Origin: a virus
DNA: 39,096 nt
Direction: 5' to 3' (one strand)
Virus record (IMG/VR): IMGVR_UViG_3300021363_000012
Location: 1-39,096 of that record
Every line of letters begins with the position of its first letter. Within the stretch, counting starts at the first letter, position 1. This document shows positions 29,311 through 37,990 of the stretch, piece after piece. The notes under the pieces are model-generated. The model was given only the letters and a program-made list of their open reading frames with translations, was not told the DNA's origin and searched no databases. A program made the position numbers and the translations under genes.

Positions 29311-31326
29311 ATGCGCAATAATTCGCCGATTTTCTGGCCGGAAGATTCATTAAATCTCTCTCTGCGCCAGGGCATGGAGAAGAACTACTCGGACAGTATC
29401 AATATCTTACAAACCCAGTGGTACCAAGCGGATCTCAATCAGCGCTTCACCATGAACGACCAAGAGGTTTGGGGTCTTATCTTCCCAGGAGTTGCTACAT
29501 ATCGGCGCAAGATATGGAACTTCAACATCATGAATCCCATTTCAGAGGCCATAAGCGGTCAACAGAGACAGACGAGAAAAAGCGGTGCCGTAATCCCTGT
29601 GCGCGATGGTATGCAAAAGACGGCCGACCAACTCACAAAGTGCCTCTATCATAATCACAAAGAAGGTTTTCATACAACTTTTAGCGACGCATTCCAGCTG
29701 GGTGCCGTCATTCAAGGTCTCGGCTTTATGTACATGTACGGAGATAGTACAAAAGATCCGCTGAGTCCTGATCCAAAATGGCGCTATGTAGATATGAAAA
29801 GCTGCCTATTTGATCCATATTATCGCAAGAGCGATATGAGCGATGCACGTTTCTGGTGGGTAAGAACTTTTTTCGATGCTCAAGAAGCGGCCCTAATGTA
29901 CCCGCAGTTCGGCGATGAAATCCTATCACTGCCTAAGGGCACATATCGCGATGATAAATTCTTCTACATGCCGGAAGTTTATCAAATCCAGTTTCCGAAT
30001 CTTATTGCCTTTGATGAATATTGGTACCTCACGAGCCGAGAAGCTACTTTCCTTATCGATAAAAAGACAGAAGAATGCCAAGAGTTTTCGGGTACCAAAG
30101 AACAGCTCAAAGAGATTATGCAAGCTTTTCAGGGTAAATTGTCTACCTTGAAAAAACAAGTTCCCACAGTTAGACGCAGTATTATTTTGAATGATCGCGT
30201 CATTGTCGATGAACCAAACCCCTATGGCATGGATAGATACCCTGTTGTCCCCCTGCATGCTTTCTTCACGGCGGATACTCCCTACTACGCCTACAAGTTC
30301 AATAGCCCCATGACTATGCTCCGTGATTGCCAGTACCTTTTGAACCGCCTCAAGGTATCCAATTTAGAAATTTTGGACGCTCAGCAACAAGGACTCAAAA
30401 TTAAAAAAGGTGCTCTCGTTACTCCAGAGGATGCACTAAATTCTGGCCATGGGCGTGTTTTGAGCATCGATCCAGATTTCTCCATGGATGATGTTCAGGC
30501 TATGCCGATCGTGCCTCCTAGCCCAGTTATGTTGCAAATGGAAGACATGCTCAAGGGGATTTTCTTCAACATTGCAGGTATTGATCCTAGCGCCATGGGT
30601 ATGGATGTTGACGACAAGGCGGGCATTATCTCTATGATGAGACAAGCGGCTACTGCACGGAACTTACAGAGGCTTTTTGACCAGGCCGACGAAAGTCAAA
30701 GACAGTGTTGCGATATAGAAGTTGAATACATCCAAAAGAATTGGACTTATGGCAAGGTGCGTCAGGTTATTGGCGAGGAACCAACAGCTGAATTCGATAG
30801 CAAGATTTTCTTCAAATACGGCTGCAAAGTAGTCCAGGCAGCACTTACCGAAAGCCAGCAGCAACTAGAATTGGCTCAAATTCTGCATTTCCAACAATTG
30901 TATCCCGATTTGCTTCCTCCCGATGAAGTCCTAGAATGCATGACGATACAGAACAAAGATCGCATTATCGAAAAAGTCATGTCTCGTCAGAAAGCACAAC
31001 AAGAGCAGGCCCAGAAAATGGAGCAACTGCAAATGCAGCAAATGCAAGTCGACAATATGACGAAAGTAGCCTATGCGCATAGTCAAGAGGGATTGGCCAA
31101 GGAAAGAGTGGCTAAAATCCAAACAGATAGCGCCGTGGCTCAGGATAAATTGCGCCGAGCTCATCAAGAGGATACTGCAAGTATGCTCAATGTCGTTAAG
31201 GCGCTTAAGGAACTGCAAGGCATGGATCTCGATCACCTAATGCAGAGAATCCAGATCCTTAACGAAATAAGCCCTGCTGCTAATTCTGACAAGGAAGTCA
31301 CTCCGAGTAACCAAAGCGTTGCTTAA
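29311..31326 (+). CDS. Portal protein, P22-like
   Basis: This 671-residue protein is the size and pattern of P22-type portals, the 12-subunit ring at one capsid vertex through which DNA passes and to which terminase docks. Visible features include W-G-L-I-F-P-G-V near residue 52, R-R-K-I-W-N-F-N-I-M-N-P-I near 65-77, I-A-G-I-D-P-S-A-M-G near 425 and a Gln/Met-rich coiled coil (Q-Q-E-Q-A-Q-K-M-E-Q-L-Q-M-Q-Q-M) near 565-600. The coiled coil corresponds to the long barrel helix of this family. GGAG lies 4 bases before the ATG. Confidence 0.92.
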   Translation: MRNNSPIFWPEDSLNLSLRQGMEKNYSDSINILQTQWYQADLNQRFTMNDQEVWGLIFPGVATYRRKIWNFNIMNPISEAISGQQRQTRKSGAVIPVRDGMQKTADQLTKCLYHNHKEGFHTTFSDAFQLGAVIQGLGFMYMYGDSTKDPLSPDPKWRYVDMKSCLFDPYYRKSDMSDARFWWVRTFFDAQEAALMYPQFGDEILSLPKGTYRDDKFFYMPEVYQIQFPNLIAFDEYWYLTSREATFLIDKKTEECQEFSGTKEQLKEIMQAFQGKLSTLKKQVPTVRRSIILNDRVIVDEPNPYGMDRYPVVPLHAFFTADTPYYAYKFNSPMTMLRDCQYLLNRLKVSNLEILDAQQQGLKIKKGALVTPEDALNSGHGRVLSIDPDFSMDDVQAMPIVPPSPVMLQMEDMLKGIFFNIAGIDPSAMGMDVDDKAGIISMMRQAATARNLQRLFDQADESQRQCCDIEVEYIQKNWTYGKVRQVIGEEPTAEFDSKIFFKYGCKVVQAALTESQQQLELAQILHFQQLYPDLLPPDEVLECMTIQNKDRIIEKVMSRQKAQQEQAQKMEQLQMQQMQVDNMTKVAYAHSQEGLAKERVAKIQTDSAVAQDKLRRAHQEDTASMLNVVKALKELQGMDLDHLMQRIQILNEISPAANSDKEVTPSNQSVA

Positions 31327-31415
31327 ATAATCGAATCTAAAAAAGCCTTTACAGGTGGCATTTTTATTCAGCACTTTAATTTCAGATGAGTCAACAAGTC
31401 TAACAAGGTGTTATT

Positions 31416-31613
31416 ATGAAAGAAAAAATGTCAAAACATGGCTATGTACAGGGCGATATGAAGCCTACTGTGGAGAGCTATCAAAAGCCAGAAAAGGATT
31501 TTGCAGAACGTGGATTCAGCAAAACCGATGAGTATATCGAAAGACAGGATAAGCGACAAGCTGGCATGTCTAAGGATCTCAATAAGCAGGCTTATAATGG
31601 CCGTTATTCTTAA
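31416..31613 (+). CDS. Small charged protein downstream of portal
   Basis: This 65-residue hydrophilic protein (Y-Q-K-P-E-K-D-F-A-E-R-G-F-S-K-T-D-E-Y-I-E-R-Q-D) has AAGGTG upstream. It appears largely disordered or helical. With the next small gene it lies between portal and a terminator, so it is probably made late. Unrecognised. Confidence 0.65.
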   Translation: MKEKMSKHGYVQGDMKPTVESYQKPEKDFAERGFSKTDEYIERQDKRQAGMSKDLNKQAYNGRYS

Positions 31614-31624
31614 TAGGAGTTGTT

Positions 31625-31804
31625 ATGGTCAAAAAGTCAGAATCAAGGTCATACTCCGTAGAAGTGCAAAAAGGCCCTATTCGTATGGATGAACAATATT
31701 CCGAGCAATTGCGAAGAGAGCCTGAACACACTATGCGAGACATGGACAATTTGCGCATGCGTCAAGAAAAAATGACGTTGACTTTGCATACTCCGAAACA
31801 ATAG
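31625..31804 (+). CDS. Small charged protein before terminator
   Basis: This 59-residue frame has AATAGGAG 5 bases before the ATG. It is hydrophilic and helical (R-M-D-E-Q-Y-S-E-Q-L-R-R-E-P-E, M-R-D-M-D-N-L-R-M-R). It is followed by a strong terminator. Unrecognised. Confidence 0.66.
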   Translation: MVKKSESRSYSVEVQKGPIRMDEQYSEQLRREPEHTMRDMDNLRMRQEKMTLTLHTPKQ

Positions 31805-31822
31805 CGTTTATCTTTTGTGTTG

Positions 31823-31857
31823 TGGCACTGATTGCACGTCGGTGCCATTTTTTATTT
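31823..31857 (+). terminator. Intrinsic terminator after the portal unit
   Basis: TGGCACTG and CGGTGCCA form an 8-pair stem (one G-T pair) around a 9-base loop, followed by ATTTTTTATTT. This is a standard factor-independent terminator, 18 bases after the stop at 31804. Confidence 0.85.
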
Positions 31858-31868
31858 AGAGGGTTTTT

Positions 31869-32147
31869 ATGAGCGACTCATGTGACGACTGCGGTTGGCA
31901 TACTCTTGAATGTATTTGCGGATCTGGTTGTCCGTGCCGCCAAAGCGATCATTATACGCATTTGAACGCGGTGAGAAAATCTACTGGCGTCCGCGATGTA
32001 AAATGGGTAAATGTTCGTGGAAGATCTGAGCATGAAGCTGTTTTATTAGACAAGGATTTGTGTAATTCCTTAGGCCTAGATCAGGCATACGAGATCATGG
32101 TATACCTGAAGCGCTGGGGTAGATTTTTATGCGAGAAGGAGGCTTGA
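31869..32147 (+). CDS. Cys-rich zinc-binding-type protein
   Basis: This 92-residue protein carries seven Cys in the first 23 residues (C-D-D-C-G-W-H, C-I-C-G-S-G-C-P-C), suggesting a metal-binding module. An alpha/beta part follows with V-K-W-V-N-V-R-G-R. AGAGGG precedes the ATG just after the terminator. The 3' end overlaps the convergent gene by 21 bases. Function unknown. Confidence 0.68.
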   Translation: MSDSCDDCGWHTLECICGSGCPCRQSDHYTHLNAVRKSTGVRDVKWVNVRGRSEHEAVLLDKDLCNSLGLDQAYEIMVYLKRWGRFLCEKEA

Positions 32148-32678
32148 TTTCTTCTCAATAGGCTTAGTGCTCAGGAGTTGATCCCCGCGAAAAAGCTCAT
32201 TTTCAATCCAATTGCCTTCGTCATCTTTTTTAAAGCCAAAGTACTCAAGTTGCAAATTTTCCCATCGTCTAATCATGTCAACGCGCATGGGATCAAAAAG
32301 ATCTGGGCACGATAAAATATTCATCATTTGCGACCTGTGAGGCAATTCCCAGCAAAAATACACATCTCCCCCAGGATAGACGTGAAAGGCCATCATGTCT
32401 TGTTCGGGATAGGGACGGTACTTCGTTATTTTTCGTATTCTAACTAAACCCTTTTTCAACATGAGGTCGTATTTCTCGTATATGGCTAGGTAAAAGGGTT
32501 TTCCTTCCATGGCTTTTGTGCCTTCTTCTATTGCTTCATTAATATCTACAACGAGGTCTTTCTTGATCTCGTGATTCACATCTCCAATGACGACTCCTCT
32601 CTCCCCGTTAATCTGCGCATCGCGGTATATTTTCCCCGCCGTTTCTCTGGTGGGATCAATTTTTGATATGTAGTCCAT
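32127..32678 (-). CDS. Protein of unknown function in leftward insert
   Basis: This 183-residue protein starts at an ATG with AAGGAAA upstream; the frame is open further upstream, within the zinc-finger gene. It has a Met/Asp/aromatic-rich alpha/beta sequence, with K-P-F-Y-L-A-I-Y-E-K-Y-D, Y-P-G-G-D-V-Y-F-C-W-E-L-P-H-R and L-F-D-P-M-R-V-D-M-I. No known family. With the zinc-finger gene it forms a leftward pair interrupting the rightward structural block. Confidence 0.68.
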   Translation of the reverse strand: MDYISKIDPTRETAGKIYRDAQINGERGVVIGDVNHEIKKDLVVDINEAIEEGTKAMEGKPFYLAIYEKYDLMLKKGLVRIRKITKYRPYPEQDMMAFHVYPGGDVYFCWELPHRSQMMNILSCPDLFDPMRVDMIRRWENLQLEYFGFKKDDEGNWIENELFRGDQLLSTKPIEKKSSLLLA

Positions 32679-32959
32679 TCTATTTCCTTCCCTTTGACTT
32701 TTCTCGTCCAGTGATTGCTTAATTGATTTTTGTGCCCAGCCGTTGCGCACTCACGCGAACAAAAGATCGATCTCTGTCTCTTTTTCTCACTTTTCTTACG
32801 AATGATTTCTTTGCTACACGTGCGGCATAGGCGTCTTTTTTCTGTTTGATTTTCTGAGCTTTTTTGGAGCTTTTCCTGATACACGCAGTGATAACAAAAT
32901 TTCTGATTATTTATAAAATCAGTAACTAATCTTTCTGATTTACAATTATCACAAATCAT
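32576..32959 (-). CDS. Zinc-finger-like protein overlapping its downstream gene
   Basis: This 127-residue protein has C-D-N-C ... C-Y-H-C near residues 3-25 and C-R-T-C ... F-C-S-R-E-C near 45-70, two zinc-ribbon-like units, then a basic segment. The paired-Cys plan recalls the N-terminus of the HNH gene in the terminase, but no HNH core is present. Its last 103 bases overlap the following gene in another frame, an unusually long overlap. Either the overlap is real or one of the two ends is mis-placed. Confidence 0.62.
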   Translation of the reverse strand: MICDNCKSERLVTDFINNQKFCYHCVYQEKLQKSSENQTEKRRLCRTCSKEIIRKKSEKKRQRSIFCSRECATAGHKNQLSNHWTRKVKGKEIEWTTYQKLIPPEKRRGKYTAMRRLTGREESSLEM

Positions 32960-32978
32960 ATTTTCTCATTTTATTTGA

Positions 32979-33007
32979 CTTATATAATTTTTATTAAACA
33001 AAGTCAA
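32979..33007 (-). promoter_or_regulatory. Predicted promoter of the leftward insert
   Basis: On the minus strand TTGACT (33002-33007) is followed after 17 bases by TATAAG (32979-32984), about 20 bases before the zinc-finger ATG at 32959. The boxes and spacing are close to the sigma70 consensus. Confidence 0.62.
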
Positions 33008-33008
33008 T

Positions 33009-33039
33009 GTAAGGCGCAAATAAGACGGAATAGCCTTAC
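33009..33039 (+). repeat. Inverted repeat in the scaffold leader
   Basis: GTAAGGC and GCCTTAC are perfect arms around a 17-base loop, in the leader 53 bases before the scaffold start. No T tract follows, so it is more likely a leader hairpin or operator than a terminator. Confidence 0.5.
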
Positions 33040-33091
33040 GTCACGGCGTGCATGTGTGGACTTAGCCAACCACCGAACAAAAAGGACATTC

Positions 33092-33859
33092 ATGACTGAG
33101 ATTCAAGACCAAAACAGCGGAAATATTGAGGTAGCTCCTCCGGTAGAAAACCAAGTCAATGAAGTGAAAGAGGTGCAACAAGTTCAAGAGCCGGTAAATA
33201 ACCAGCACTTGAAGGCGATGCGCCTCAAGAATGCCGAACTCGAAAGAGAGCTGAAGCAATTGCGAGAAGCACAGATGCAAATTATGCAAGCACAACTTGC
33301 TAATCAGCAGACTGCGCGTCAAGCGGAGCCAGACGAGTTTGATAAAATCGGCGATGAAGAGTTCATTCCTTTAGGTAAGGTGAAAAAGCTAGCTGATAAG
33401 AACAATCAGAAAGTACTCAAAAACGCTGAAGAGTTCGTGAAACAAGAGGTGCAAAAGGCACTTCAAAAACGCGACTCAGATCAATTCATGGATCGCTTGA
33501 ATCGTCAATATTCAGATTTCTCCGAGATCGTCACTCCTGAAACTTTATCAATTTTGGAAGAAAAGGAACCGGAGTTAGCTGCGTCGATTGCGGATTTGAA
33601 AGATCCATACAAGATCGGAATGCAAAGTTACAAGTACATCAAGGCGTTAAAACTTTCAGAAACAGCCAAGGATGTGAGACGAGAGAAGGAAGTAGACAAA
33701 GCGATCGAAAAGTCAGGGAAGGCGGTAACGTCCCCCATGGCCTACGATAAGCGGCCTATTGCCCAAGCTTTCAAGCTCACAGACGCTATGAAGAAGGATT
33801 TATATCGTGAGATGCACGGCTACGCAGCCATGGCTAGCTCGGTTCCCGAAATGACCTAA
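33092..33859 (+). CDS. Scaffolding protein
   Basis: This 255-residue hydrophilic protein is Gln/Glu/Lys-rich, with a coiled coil near residues 40-80 (L-K-N-A-E-L-E-R-E-L-K-Q-L-R-E-A-Q-M-Q-I) and a basic C-terminal helical end (K-K-D-L-Y-R-E-M-H-G). It sits directly before the coat gene and after the portal unit, as scaffolding proteins do. AAAGGA lies 5 bases before the ATG. The frame opens upstream but without a ribosome site. Confidence 0.82.
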   Translation: MTEIQDQNSGNIEVAPPVENQVNEVKEVQQVQEPVNNQHLKAMRLKNAELERELKQLREAQMQIMQAQLANQQTARQAEPDEFDKIGDEEFIPLGKVKKLADKNNQKVLKNAEEFVKQEVQKALQKRDSDQFMDRLNRQYSDFSEIVTPETLSILEEKEPELAASIADLKDPYKIGMQSYKYIKALKLSETAKDVRREKEVDKAIEKSGKAVTSPMAYDKRPIAQAFKLTDAMKKDLYREMHGYAAMASSVPEMT

Positions 33860-33880
33860 TAGGTCAAGGGAACAAAAACT

Positions 33881-34828
33881 ATGACAGTCTCAATTGCATC
33901 GTTGCCGCCGCAAATACAACAGCGGTACAACGCAAAGCTTCTGTCAACTCCAGAGCACAACTTAATTCACCAATTGTTTGCTACCCCTGTTGAGTTGCCA
34001 GATAACCAAGGCTTCATTGATAGACAAAGCAGATACGATCGATTAGATCTATTTGAAGTGCCTCTCGATGATGGCCAAAACAACCCACCACCACAACAGC
34101 TTAATCGCGTTGATGTGGATTGCCGTGTACGCGTGTATGCGACCTATATCGTCTTGACTCGTCAAGTTACGATTACCAACGAAGACCCTGTGCTAAATAG
34201 TGCTGCGGCTCGATTAGGACAAAGTTTAAGAGAAACTCAGGACGCCCTCCAAAGAGATAATTTGGAAAGTTCAGCTAGTATAATAAATTCTGTCGGGGGT
34301 AGTAACGGGGATATTCCAACTGAAATGACTATTTCAGATGTAGATGATGTTTTTACTGTATTACAAAATAACTCTGGCGAATACATAACAAACATTGTAG
34401 AAGCTGAACTGCGTTTTGGAACATCGCCAATTGGAGATGCATACGGTTGCATGTTGACCACAAGAATGATTCCTGTGCTCTACAACATGTCCGGTTTCAT
34501 CAAGAAATTCCAATATCCAAACATCTCACAAACACTATCTGTTGAGATCGGCGGAGCAAACAACATTCGCTTCTTTGCTTCTGAGCAAGGCTCTGTCTCT
34601 CCTAACGCATCTATGCTCGGGAACGATATTGCTAATTGTTTTGTAGCAGCGAAAGAGGCTTACAAAGTTGTGTGGCAAGCAGGTGGTAAGGCTCGCTTTA
34701 TCTATCTGCCTCCTGGATATAACAACGACCCATGCATGCTCCGGCATACGGCAGGTTGCTCGTTCTATCAAGGGCAATGCATCACGAATGATCTTTGGGT
34801 TCAAAACTTACGCTCAACAGGAATCTAA
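33881..34828 (+). CDS. Major capsid protein
   Basis: This 315-residue protein follows the scaffold gene. It has the expected coat length and a mixed sequence fitting an HK97-type fold: a long helix-like segment near residues 105-130 (A-A-A-R-L-G-Q-S-L-R-E-T-Q-D-A-L), T-R-Q-V-T-I-T-N-E-D near 93, and K-V-V-W-Q-A-G-G-K-A near the C-terminus. It resembles coat proteins of N4 gp56-like type in pattern, but assignment to a subfamily is not certain. AAGGGAA lies 11 bases before the ATG, a somewhat long spacing. Confidence 0.83.
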   Translation: MTVSIASLPPQIQQRYNAKLLSTPEHNLIHQLFATPVELPDNQGFIDRQSRYDRLDLFEVPLDDGQNNPPPQQLNRVDVDCRVRVYATYIVLTRQVTITNEDPVLNSAAARLGQSLRETQDALQRDNLESSASIINSVGGSNGDIPTEMTISDVDDVFTVLQNNSGEYITNIVEAELRFGTSPIGDAYGCMLTTRMIPVLYNMSGFIKKFQYPNISQTLSVEIGGANNIRFFASEQGSVSPNASMLGNDIANCFVAAKEAYKVVWQAGGKARFIYLPPGYNNDPCMLRHTAGCSFYQGQCITNDLWVQNLRSTGI

Positions 34829-34837
34829 GGAGGTCAT

Positions 34838-35926
34838 ATGTTGCCATTTTCATTCATAGGCGCCTGGTCTTACACCAACGCCGCAACGCCCGTTGCACAA
34901 AATATCCCTATGACCGCTAAGCCCGATTGGGTTTTCGTCAAGGATACAACCAACTGGGGTGCACAAAGCACAGCCGCTAATCCTGTCTATGCCGAATGGT
35001 TTAGCACAATGGCCGCTGGTTCTTTTCTAGCTCTTGGACAACCAAGTTCAACAGGTTCTGGAGTTACCACATATGCTTCACAAGGCACATCTGGTGGATT
35101 CACTTTCATTGATCAAACTAATCCTCCAACTTTTGCAAAAGTTGCGATTACAGCGATCAACGGAACTACATTTGTTGTTTCTACAGGTACAACTACTGGC
35201 ATTAGTGTCGGCGATTGGATTCGTCTCATTAACGTCACTGGAGCCTTAGAAATTAGCGGATCTAACCTGTATCAAGTAACGGCCGTTTCTGCTGGCGTAA
35301 GCATCACGCTCGGCTACGCAGCATCTGCCACAAGTGCTGGTTTAGTAATTGCTAACGGAACGACTGGATTTTACCAAAAGGTTTATCCAACTCAATTCCT
35401 TCCGAACACGCTGCCCGTTGCTTACATTACACAAGCAACCCAGGCCGTTGTTTATTTCTTCAGACAAAACCCATACACACCTGGGGAACTTGTAGATTTC
35501 CAAATCCCAACACCTTACGGAATGACTCAATTGAGCAATCTGACAGGCAAGTCAGGAAGCGGCCCATTCTCAAGCAATCCAGCGGGCGCAGCTCGGGTCT
35601 TGAGTGTAACGAATTCCGCGACTGTTTCTTCGATCACAATCGATGTAGACACAACCGGATTTACTGCATTCCAATTCCCAGTATCGGCGTCATTTGCCGG
35701 TGGGGCATCTCCTGCTGTGTGTGTACCAGCGGGCTCTGGCGTTGTTCCTCTTAACGGAAGTGCAACAATCCCAGCATCTCCTCCAGGAACAAACCTTGCC
35801 GATGCATTCGACAACAAGTCGCAATACGTCATGAACATTGGTTTGTCCGCTGTAGGAGTTGCAAGCGCAAACATGACTGTGTTCGCGTTTAAAGCTGATT
35901 TTGTAAACGGAATTACCAACGCGTAA
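34838..35926 (+). CDS. Structural protein (decoration or head-fibre type)
   Basis: This 362-residue protein has a perfect AAGGAGG 5 bases before the ATG, suggesting high expression. It is Ala/Thr/Ser/Gly-rich and beta. Residues 100-150 form a beta module (T-F-V-V-S-T-G-T-T-T-G-I-S-V-G-D-W-I-R-L, Y-Q-V-T-A-V-S). The C-terminal half, from about residue 185, is paralogous to the product of 36338-36718 (shared F-x-P-N, I-T, P-x-x-x-G-M-x-Q-L, V-D-T-T, V-P-A-G-S-G and A-F-D-N). Its place next to the coat suggests a decoration protein. Confidence 0.75.
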   Translation: MLPFSFIGAWSYTNAATPVAQNIPMTAKPDWVFVKDTTNWGAQSTAANPVYAEWFSTMAAGSFLALGQPSSTGSGVTTYASQGTSGGFTFIDQTNPPTFAKVAITAINGTTFVVSTGTTTGISVGDWIRLINVTGALEISGSNLYQVTAVSAGVSITLGYAASATSAGLVIANGTTGFYQKVYPTQFLPNTLPVAYITQATQAVVYFFRQNPYTPGELVDFQIPTPYGMTQLSNLTGKSGSGPFSSNPAGAARVLSVTNSATVSSITIDVDTTGFTAFQFPVSASFAGGASPAVCVPAGSGVVPLNGSATIPASPPGTNLADAFDNKSQYVMNIGLSAVGVASANMTVFAFKADFVNGITNA

Positions 35927-35932
35927 TTAATT

Positions 35933-35958
35933 GGAGGGATTAAAAACCCCTCCTTTTT
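35933..35958 (+). terminator. Terminator-like hairpin between coat-associated genes
   Basis: GGAGGG and CCCTCC pair around a 9-base loop and are followed by TTTTT. It lies just after the structural gene ending at 35926 and would reduce readthrough into the next genes, giving higher output of coat and decoration than of tail parts. Confidence 0.75.
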
Positions 35959-35978
35959 ACTTTAAAAAAGGATTTATC

Positions 35979-36341
35979 ATGGAAGTTAGAGAATTAAATA
36001 AGAAACCAAAGAATTCATTACCTCCAGCAGAGCGCGAGGCATTGATTACAAAAATGCGCAAGGAAGACGACAAGATTCGCAAGGGTATGTTCGAATTCCT
36101 CGATGCTCAAGGCGGATGGTTAGAATTTTCTCACCGAATCTATCCAGGAGAGCCTATTCAAATGATTAAGCTCGTTCATGGAGAAATCTGCGATTTGCCT
36201 ATGGGAATCGTGAGACATTTGAACAATACGAAGCGTAAGGTTCGTAGATATTCTATGGAAATTCCAACAGATGGCAAGAAACCTCCTAGAAGCTTCGAAA
36301 CGATATCTAGATGCAGATTCACACCAATGGATGTAATGTGA
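35979..36341 (+). CDS. Small head/neck protein of unknown function
   Basis: This 120-residue basic protein has AAAAAAGGA upstream of the ATG. It contains M-R-K-E-D-D-K-I-R-K-G-M-F-E-F, then F-S-H-R-I-Y-P-G-E-P-I and M-E-I-P-T-D-G-K-K-P-P-R. Position between decoration and neck genes suggests a virion or assembly role. The stop overlaps the GTG start of the next gene. Confidence 0.7.
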   Translation: MEVRELNKKPKNSLPPAEREALITKMRKEDDKIRKGMFEFLDAQGGWLEFSHRIYPGEPIQMIKLVHGEICDLPMGIVRHLNNTKRKVRRYSMEIPTDGKKPPRSFETISRCRFTPMDVM

Positions 36342-36718
36342 GCGCTCCTAACTCAAATTACGGGCCTCCCTTCGGGGCGAACTTCATTCCGAATTTGCAG
36401 TACATAACAAATATCACGCGCTCGTTTCCTGCTATCGTGACCTTTTTAGATGATACTAATTTTACCGTGGCAGAATGGATATCTTTTCGCATCCCTCCTG
36501 CCAACGGTATGATTCAACTTAATAATGAGAAAGCACAGATAATTTCACTTACTCCAAATACGGTAACAATAGCAGTAGACACGACGAATTTTTATCCGTT
36601 TATATATGTTCAAGACCCACAGGTTCCTTGTGTAGCGGTTCCGGCAGGCTCTGGAATCATACAGGGGACAACGGCGGTCACGTTAGAAGATGCCTTTGAT
36701 AACGAGCCGACTACATGA
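36338..36718 (+). CDS. Small structural protein paralogous to the C-terminal half of the decoration-type protein
   Basis: This protein of about 126 residues (GTG start overlapping the previous stop; ATG at 36311 is an alternative) has F-I-P-N-L-Q-Y-I-T-N-I-T, then P-P-A-N-G-M-I-Q-L, I-A-V-D-T-T-N-F-Y-P-F, C-V-A-V-P-A-G-S-G-I and D-A-F-D-N. These match in order the C-terminal half of the product of 34838-35926, so one arose by duplication of the other. The stop overlaps the next start (ATGA). Confidence 0.73.
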   Translation: MSAPNSNYGPPFGANFIPNLQYITNITRSFPAIVTFLDDTNFTVAEWISFRIPPANGMIQLNNEKAQIISLTPNTVTIAVDTTNFYPFIYVQDPQVPCVAVPAGSGIIQGTTAVTLEDAFDNEPTT

Positions 36719-37857
36719 CAATAACATTTGTACCAACGTTTCCTTTATATCCGACACTGGCTAATGCCGTCACTAAGACGAGAAAGTTAACTGGTTCGAG
36801 CAACTCATTTCAGGTCACGGATAGCTACATTGTTCAGCAAATGCATAGTTTTTATTCCTATGACTTGCCAGCTAAGTTTCGATCATTAAAGCTCAAGGAT
36901 ATTTATACATTTACAACGAACGTTGGCCAAGATGTTTATCCATTCAACAGCGAATTGTATATTACAGTTAATCAACCTTGCACGTGCGCTAAAAGAGAAA
37001 TAAGATTATTTACCGATCCGTGGTCATTTTACGGCTCAAATTTTAACTGGCAGCAGTTTACTAACTTTGCTTCCGGCAACGGAACTACAGGTCCGTACAG
37101 CGGTTTCACAACAGCCAACCCGCTTGTAGCCAGTTTCAACAACGACCCAGGAACCCAGACGAACAGGAACCTATTTTTCCCTCAAGGACGCATTCAAAAC
37201 GTTCTAATTACGGCAAACGTCATAGGTGCTAATGGCGTCGGAGAAACCCAGAATGTAACCGATGATGGTCAAGGCAATCTGATTCAAATATTCCAGACAA
37301 GCAACAGTACCAATCAAGAGTACGGTTGGACGTATTATAGGCAATATGCCTCAGCTACGCCTACAGTACCAGGTGGTGCAACAATTAACTATCAAACAGG
37401 TGAAATCACCGGCCTTGTCTTTGCTCAGGCCATACCTGCTGGTACTCCGATACAGATTCAATACAATCCCAAGCTTTTCAATATTCCTCTAGCGATCATG
37501 TTCTATCAAAACCAGTTCACATTGTGCCCAGTGCCAGATGCCGGTTATACAATCGAGCTTACTTGCTATAGACAGCCAATACAAGCCCTTCTGGCGGCCG
37601 ATATGTCTGGCAACCCAGAATTGTCCGAGTGGTGGGAAATACTTGCTGTAGGGGCCTCTAAGAAGATCTTCGAGGAAAGACTAGATAGCGACGGTGTCAT
37701 GTTTATTGACAAAATGCTCAAAGAAAGATACGACGTCATTGAGACGAGAACGTACGCCCAGATAGGACAGCAAAGAATTAGAACAATTTACACAGATCAG
37801 CTTACCGATAATTACGGTTCCTCTGGCGGTGCCCTTACTAACTTTGGATCGATATGA
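36715..37857 (+). CDS. Head-tail connector / tail tube-like protein
   Basis: This 380-residue protein is beta-rich (F-N-I-P-L-A-I-M-F-Y-Q-N-Q-F, Y-T-I-E-L-T-C-Y-R-Q-P-I) with helical stretches near its C-terminus (L-S-E-W-W-E-I-L-A-V-G-A-S-K-K-I). It lies between coat-related and nozzle-like genes, the place of the gp4-type adaptor or a tail tubular protein in podoviruses. No specific family motif is visible by eye. It starts in the overlap with the preceding gene and its stop overlaps the next small gene. Confidence 0.7.
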   Translation: MTITFVPTFPLYPTLANAVTKTRKLTGSSNSFQVTDSYIVQQMHSFYSYDLPAKFRSLKLKDIYTFTTNVGQDVYPFNSELYITVNQPCTCAKREIRLFTDPWSFYGSNFNWQQFTNFASGNGTTGPYSGFTTANPLVASFNNDPGTQTNRNLFFPQGRIQNVLITANVIGANGVGETQNVTDDGQGNLIQIFQTSNSTNQEYGWTYYRQYASATPTVPGGATINYQTGEITGLVFAQAIPAGTPIQIQYNPKLFNIPLAIMFYQNQFTLCPVPDAGYTIELTCYRQPIQALLAADMSGNPELSEWWEILAVGASKKIFEERLDSDGVMFIDKMLKERYDVIETRTYAQIGQQRIRTIYTDQLTDNYGSSGGALTNFGSI

Positions 37858-37985
37858 AAAAAAAGCAGAAGAGCAAACCGCAGAAAGTTCCGATTCAGGA
37901 TAAGAAAAAGAAAGTTAAATCGCTACCAAACAAACCTATTCCGCTCGGTGGCGGGCCATTTGTTGGGCGACATACAACGGGGTAG
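37854..37985 (+). CDS. Very small Lys/Pro-rich basic protein
   Basis: This 43-residue frame overlaps the preceding stop (ATGA). It is Lys/Gln/Pro-rich (K-K-K-Q-K-S-K-P-Q-K-V) and ends L-G-G-G-P-F-V-G-R-H-T-T-G. Tiny basic proteins at this position are common in related phages. Function unknown. Confidence 0.58.
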   Translation: MKKKQKSKPQKVPIQDKKKKVKSLPNKPIPLGGGPFVGRHTTG

Positions 37986-37990
37986 TTCTC

